Shown here piece by piece: positions 6,169 to 9,540 of a stretch of 9,540 bases of DNA (position 1 is its first letter; every line of letters begins with the position of its first letter). Origin of the DNA: Chloroflexota bacterium (lineage in GTDB: Bacteria > Chloroflexota > Anaerolineae > Anaerolineales > UBA11858); assembly GCA_003513015.1 (NCBI GenBank), contig DOTA01000189.1, positions 1-9,540 of the forward strand, in the 5' to 3' direction. The translations under genes and the position numbers were made by a program. Below the pieces are notes generated by a model. That model was not told the DNA's origin and searched no databases. It worked only from the letters and a program-made list of their open reading frames with translations.

Positions 6169-9100
6169 TTACTGATTGGTTTTTTTCTGGCTGGGAAGTC
6201 CCAGTTGAATGTTGGTGCGCTTGGCTCCCAAAGCCCGGCCCAACTCACGGATGGCCACTTGCAAAGCATTTTCAACGCTGGTTGTGCTTTGAATGCGCTG
6301 GCTGATCAGGTTGATCATGGCTTCGTTTTCGGCTTGTTGCTGGGTTTGGGCGTAGGTGCGGGCATTTTGCAGGGCAACTGATACTTGTGAGGCCAAGGTT
6401 GTCATAATGCTCACATCTTCTTGAGTAAAATGGTTGATTTCATTGGACTGAACATCCAATATGCCGAAGAGATTGTTACCGGCAATCAAGGGGATGGCCA
6501 TTTCAGAGCGGGTATTGGGCAGCAATTCATTGGGCAGCCAATTGGGGTTATTGAGCACATCGTTCACGATGACCGGTTCTTGGGAACGGGCGGCTTGGGC
6601 TACCAGAGATTTCTCTTGATCGATGTGGATCAAAGTGTCGCCATGGGTACCGGTGTGCGAGCTACCCGCTTCCCAGCCACAGGCTTTGATATGCAGAGTT
6701 TGGTGGCTCTGATCTGCCAGGAAGATATGGCAATGGTAGAGATCAAAACGTTCTCGGGTTTGCAGTACCACGGTTTCGAGCAAGGGCTCCTCTTGCAGGA
6801 TGGTTGAGATTGTGGTGCCGATTTGAGCAACCGTAGCCAGTTCGGCAGCACGCTTGGCTGTGGCTTCTTGGGCTGCGATACGCTCACTGATGTCGGTGAT
6901 GGTGGTGAGAATGGAAGGTTCACCCTGATAGGTAAAAGTTCGGGCGGAAAGCAGAGACCAAAAAGTAGATTGATTACTGCGCTTTAGCAACACCTGCATA
7001 TTGTTGACAAAACCTTTGGTGCTCAATTCCCCGACAAACGCTGTTCTTTCTTCGGGATTGGCATAGAAATCAGGAGCGGGTGAATCCACTAACTCTTCCA
7101 ACGGCACGCCAGTAATTTCTGCCGCGGGTGGGTTCGCAAAGGTCAGCAGACCATCCGCTAGACGGGTGATCACCATTGGCAGGGTCACGGTTTCCAAAAT
7201 GGTTTGAGCACGTTCTTGGGCTTGACGGACAGCTTCTTCAGCTAACTTTCGTTCGGTGATATCCTGGTTTGCACCGTAATAACGGGTAATTCTTCCATTT
7301 TCATCGCGTTCAACATTCACGTTGACGGAAATATAACCCACACCGCCATCTGCATACTTAATGCGATGCTCCAAATTTGTGGTGTAGAAACGTTCTGTAG
7401 AACTGAGCGCTTTCCCGATCTCATCGCCCACCATTGGAAGATCGTCAGAGTAAACAAACTTTTGGGCATAATCCCCAGAAGACATTTTGTAACTGCCGAT
7501 CTCTTGTACCGTTGTGTGGAAAATGGAGTAGAAATGATCATTGAAAGTAAACAGATCATTTTCGACATCGTATTCGAAGTTTCCCAAGCGAGCGATTTCG
7601 AGCGCTTCAGATAACTGCGCTTCACTTTCTTGGATGGCGGCTAGCGCTGCCTGAGTTTGTTCAAACAATTGGGTTCGTTCTATGGCGATGGCCAATTGAT
7701 TACCGATGACCTGTAACATGCGTTCTTCACGCTCGCCAATATCCGTGCCGTTTTCCGGGCGGCTGGCTGCAATGACGCCGCGCAACTTCTCACCACTCTT
7801 GATGGGTATCGAGATGGCTTTCCCCATGGTGGCGCGCATCTCCATAGGTAGGTCTGCCAGGTAGGCGTCATTTTGGGGATCATTCACAATGATGGATTGG
7901 CGCAGTTTTGCGGCCAGGGTTGCAGGGGTGGCTTGTTCGATGGGTAGGCTGGCTTTGAGCCTATCTTCTGGAATATTAATTCCTGTCACTCCACGCAAAA
8001 CTTGGTTATCGGGTTCGTAAAGGGCGATCCATGACCCTGAAAAACCCATTTCATCGCAGATCATGCGAGCAACCGCTTGATAAATATCTTCCAGTTCCGT
8101 TTGGCCGCTGATGGCCTGATTGAAGCGGTAAAGCGATTGTGTTTCTGCCAGTGAAGATTGGGTTTGCTCGAAAAGACGAGCGCTTTCTAGGGCCAGGGCC
8201 ACCTGCTCGGAGATTTGTTGGATGAAGGCCTTATCTTCTGGTGAGAGTGGTTTTTCGGGATCTTCAGCGATTTCTAGTGACCCAATTGTTCCTCCGCCGG
8301 GGATTGTCATTGGCATATTGGCAAAGGTTTCTGTGAAAATTTGCCCACCTGAGAGTGGGTGTACCCCTGTCTGATCGTATTGGAATCCGCTGGGCAGGTC
8401 ACCCGATTGACGGAAGGATTCCCAGCCTTCGCGGCTCATGGCCCGATAGAGACGGTTAATTTCGTCGAGGCGTTCTTCCATCTCTTCGCGCAGGCGGGTT
8501 TGTTCCATGGCGACGGCGATTTGCCCGCACAAGCCTTCGAGCAGCAAGCGATCATCGTCACTGAGCGCGCCTGCCCGGTCGCTTTGCACATCGAGTACGC
8601 CGAGAATTTCATCTCCCAGCTTGATGGGTACTGCGATTTCACCTTTCGTATCCGGCAGGAGCGGGTTTGGCTGCCAATCGGGATCGTCTGCCAGCGTGGG
8701 CCGCATGATGGTTTCACCTGTGGCTGCTGCGGTTCCGATCAGGCCACTACCCATGGGCATGTGATGGCCCTGGGCCTGCATTTGATGGCCGATTTCACCG
8801 TAACCTGTTACCAATACAACTGCATCTTGTGTGGGTTGGTATTGCAAAAGCTGGGTATGATAGTAGCCCAAGCGTTCTTTGGTGAGGCTAACGATTTTTT
8901 CATAGAGTTCGCTAATTTCAGAAACCTCGACGATTTCTTGGGCAATTTCGGTGCTGATTTGTACCTGATAGCCGCGGCGCTCCATGATATTTTCGGTTTC
9001 TTGCTGCAAACGTTTACGCACACTGATATCGCGCCAGATGGTATGAATGACGGTTTTTTGACCTACCGGGATGGGAGTCAGCAGCACTTCCACGGGGAAA

Positions 9101-9540
9101 ACCTCACCATCTAAGCGTTGGTGCATCCATTCAAAACGGTTGCTGCCCTGGTCGAGTGCAATCTGCATCATCTCATCTGCTTTTTCACCAGAGGCACGCC
9201 CATCCGGTTGGAATTCAGGGGATAAATCAGATGGGTGAGTGGAGAGTACCTCATCTTTCGAATTAGCCCGCAGCATTTTTACCGTAGCCTGGTTGCAATC
9301 GACGAAGATGCCTTCATCAATAATCAAATATGCATCTGAAGATCGATCAAAGAGGGTGCGGAATTGTTCCTCGCTATCGCGTAAATCTTGCTCAATTTGT
9401 TTTTGCTGGGTAACATCTTGCACCAGGATCAAACTGTGTTTTTGGCCGGCTAATTCCAGCGGTTCAGCCCAAAGCATGGCTGTGCCAACTTCCCCAGATT
9501 TTTTACGAAACGAAAATTCATAAGCACTAACACGGCCTTG
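6169..9540 (-). CDS. Large cytoplasmic multi-PAS/GAF sensor protein, N-terminus beyond window edge
   Basis: The frame is open to the right edge, so an ATG at 9477 is internal and the true start lies outside. The 1,123 visible residues, numbered from the edge, read: end of a PAS domain (1-45), PAS (about 53-176, closing with the PAC-like IWRDISVRKR), GAF (181-351), a half-GAF module with GWESF and YDQ motifs (360-458), GAF (476-626), PAS (636-766, with YYGANQDITERK), PAS (771-889), GAF (896-1065), and a helical tail (1071-1123). No membrane helix, HisKA/ATPase, GGDEF, EAL, receiver or DNA-binding domain is visible, so the visible part only senses or scaffolds. PAS and GAF domains bind small ligands or cofactors; no ligand can be assigned, and no LOV cysteine motif is present. 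The last GAF closely resembles the GAF of the kinase at 3294-5363. It may act on that kinase in trans, or have an output domain in the unseen N-terminus. Confidence 0.9.
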   Translation of the reverse strand, partial: QGRVSAYEFSFRKKSGEVGTAMLWAEPLELAGQKHSLILVQDVTQQKQIEQDLRDSEEQFRTLFDRSSDAYLIIDEGIFVDCNQATVKMLRANSKDEVLSTHPSDLSPEFQPDGRASGEKADEMMQIALDQGSNRFEWMHQRLDGEVFPVEVLLTPIPVGQKTVIHTIWRDISVRKRLQQETENIMERRGYQVQISTEIAQEIVEVSEISELYEKIVSLTKERLGYYHTQLLQYQPTQDAVVLVTGYGEIGHQMQAQGHHMPMGSGLIGTAAATGETIMRPTLADDPDWQPNPLLPDTKGEIAVPIKLGDEILGVLDVQSDRAGALSDDDRLLLEGLCGQIAVAMEQTRLREEMEERLDEINRLYRAMSREGWESFRQSGDLPSGFQYDQTGVHPLSGGQIFTETFANMPMTIPGGGTIGSLEIAEDPEKPLSPEDKAFIQQISEQVALALESARLFEQTQSSLAETQSLYRFNQAISGQTELEDIYQAVARMICDEMGFSGSWIALYEPDNQVLRGVTGINIPEDRLKASLPIEQATPATLAAKLRQSIIVNDPQNDAYLADLPMEMRATMGKAISIPIKSGEKLRGVIAASRPENGTDIGEREERMLQVIGNQLAIAIERTQLFEQTQAALAAIQESEAQLSEALEIARLGNFEYDVENDLFTFNDHFYSIFHTTVQEIGSYKMSSGDYAQKFVYSDDLPMVGDEIGKALSSTERFYTTNLEHRIKYADGGVGYISVNVNVERDENGRITRYYGANQDITERKLAEEAVRQAQERAQTILETVTLPMVITRLADGLLTFANPPAAEITGVPLEELVDSPAPDFYANPEERTAFVGELSTKGFVNNMQVLLKRSNQSTFWSLLSARTFTYQGEPSILTTITDISERIAAQEATAKRAAELATVAQIGTTISTILQEEPLLETVVLQTRERFDLYHCHIFLADQSHQTLHIKACGWEAGSSHTGTHGDTLIHIDQEKSLVAQAARSQEPVIVNDVLNNPNWLPNELLPNTRSEMAIPLIAGNNLFGILDVQSNEINHFTQEDVSIMTTLASQVSVALQNARTYAQTQQQAENEAMINLISQRIQSTTSVENALQVAIRELGRALGAKRTNIQLGLPSQKKTNQ
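8167..8439 (-). repeat. Half-GAF module with GW...DQ motif, copy 3 (large sensor)
   Basis: The same module in the second sensor protein: REGWESF, then GFQYDQTGVHPL, TIPGGGTIGSLEIAE and the helix VALALESARLFEQ. It sits between two full GAF domains. Confidence 0.65.

Noticed and set aside
6700..6740. Cysteine in the last GAF domain (LYHCHIF) as a bilin or haem attachment site
   Set aside because: The position and context do not match known phytochrome or cyanobacteriochrome cysteine motifs, and the paralogous GAF in the kinase has serine there.
8359..9114. Long plus-strand open frame (251 codons) opposite the large sensor gene
   Set aside because: It lies wholly antisense to clear PAS/GAF coding sequence, has no recognisable domain, and its composition looks like a reverse-strand shadow.
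9475..9477. Start codon of the large sensor at the ATG at 9477
   Set aside because: The frame stays open for 21 more codons to the window edge, and those codons continue a PAS domain, so this ATG is internal.

Overview
The window is one stretch of six head-to-tail genes, all on the minus strand. It begins inside a gene at the right edge and ends inside a gene at the left edge. The style points to Chloroflexota, probably Anaerolineae: long soluble proteins built from strings of GAF and PAS domains, a soluble GAF histidine kinase, and base composition that looks close to 50% GC by eye. This assignment is an inference from protein style; the window has no rRNA or other taxonomic marker.

In transcription order (right to left): (1) 9540-6169, the C-terminal 1,123 residues of a large cytoplasmic PAS/GAF sensor with no visible output domain. 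(2) 6114-5329, an orphan ParA/MinD-type positioning ATPase. (3) 5363-3294, a soluble GAF-containing histidine kinase whose start overlaps the end of the ParA gene. After a 131-bp gap holding two perfect palindromes come (4) 3162-1504, a threonine synthase-family PLP enzyme fused in one open frame to a C-terminal response-regulator receiver domain; (5) 1507-1127, a single-domain receiver overlapping gene 4 by an ATGA; and (6) 1121-1 (cut by the window edge), a second, divergent threonine synthase-family enzyme starting five bases after gene 5 ends.

The genes read as a signalling-plus-metabolism cassette. A multi-input sensor and a histidine kinase could feed phosphate into two receivers, one of them physically part of an amino-acid biosynthetic enzyme, while the ParA protein could position the assembly. 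The most notable item is the enzyme-receiver fusion: the PLP lysine and zinc-ribbon cysteines are intact in the enzyme half, and the full set of receiver phosphorylation residues is intact in the other half. This suggests direct, post-translational control of a threonine synthase-like activity by a two-component pathway, without a DNA-binding output. The wiring is inference; the domain content is read directly from the sequence.

No tRNA, rRNA, CRISPR array, insertion sequence or convincing intrinsic terminator was seen. The only sizeable non-coding stretches are 3163-3293 and 6115-6168.
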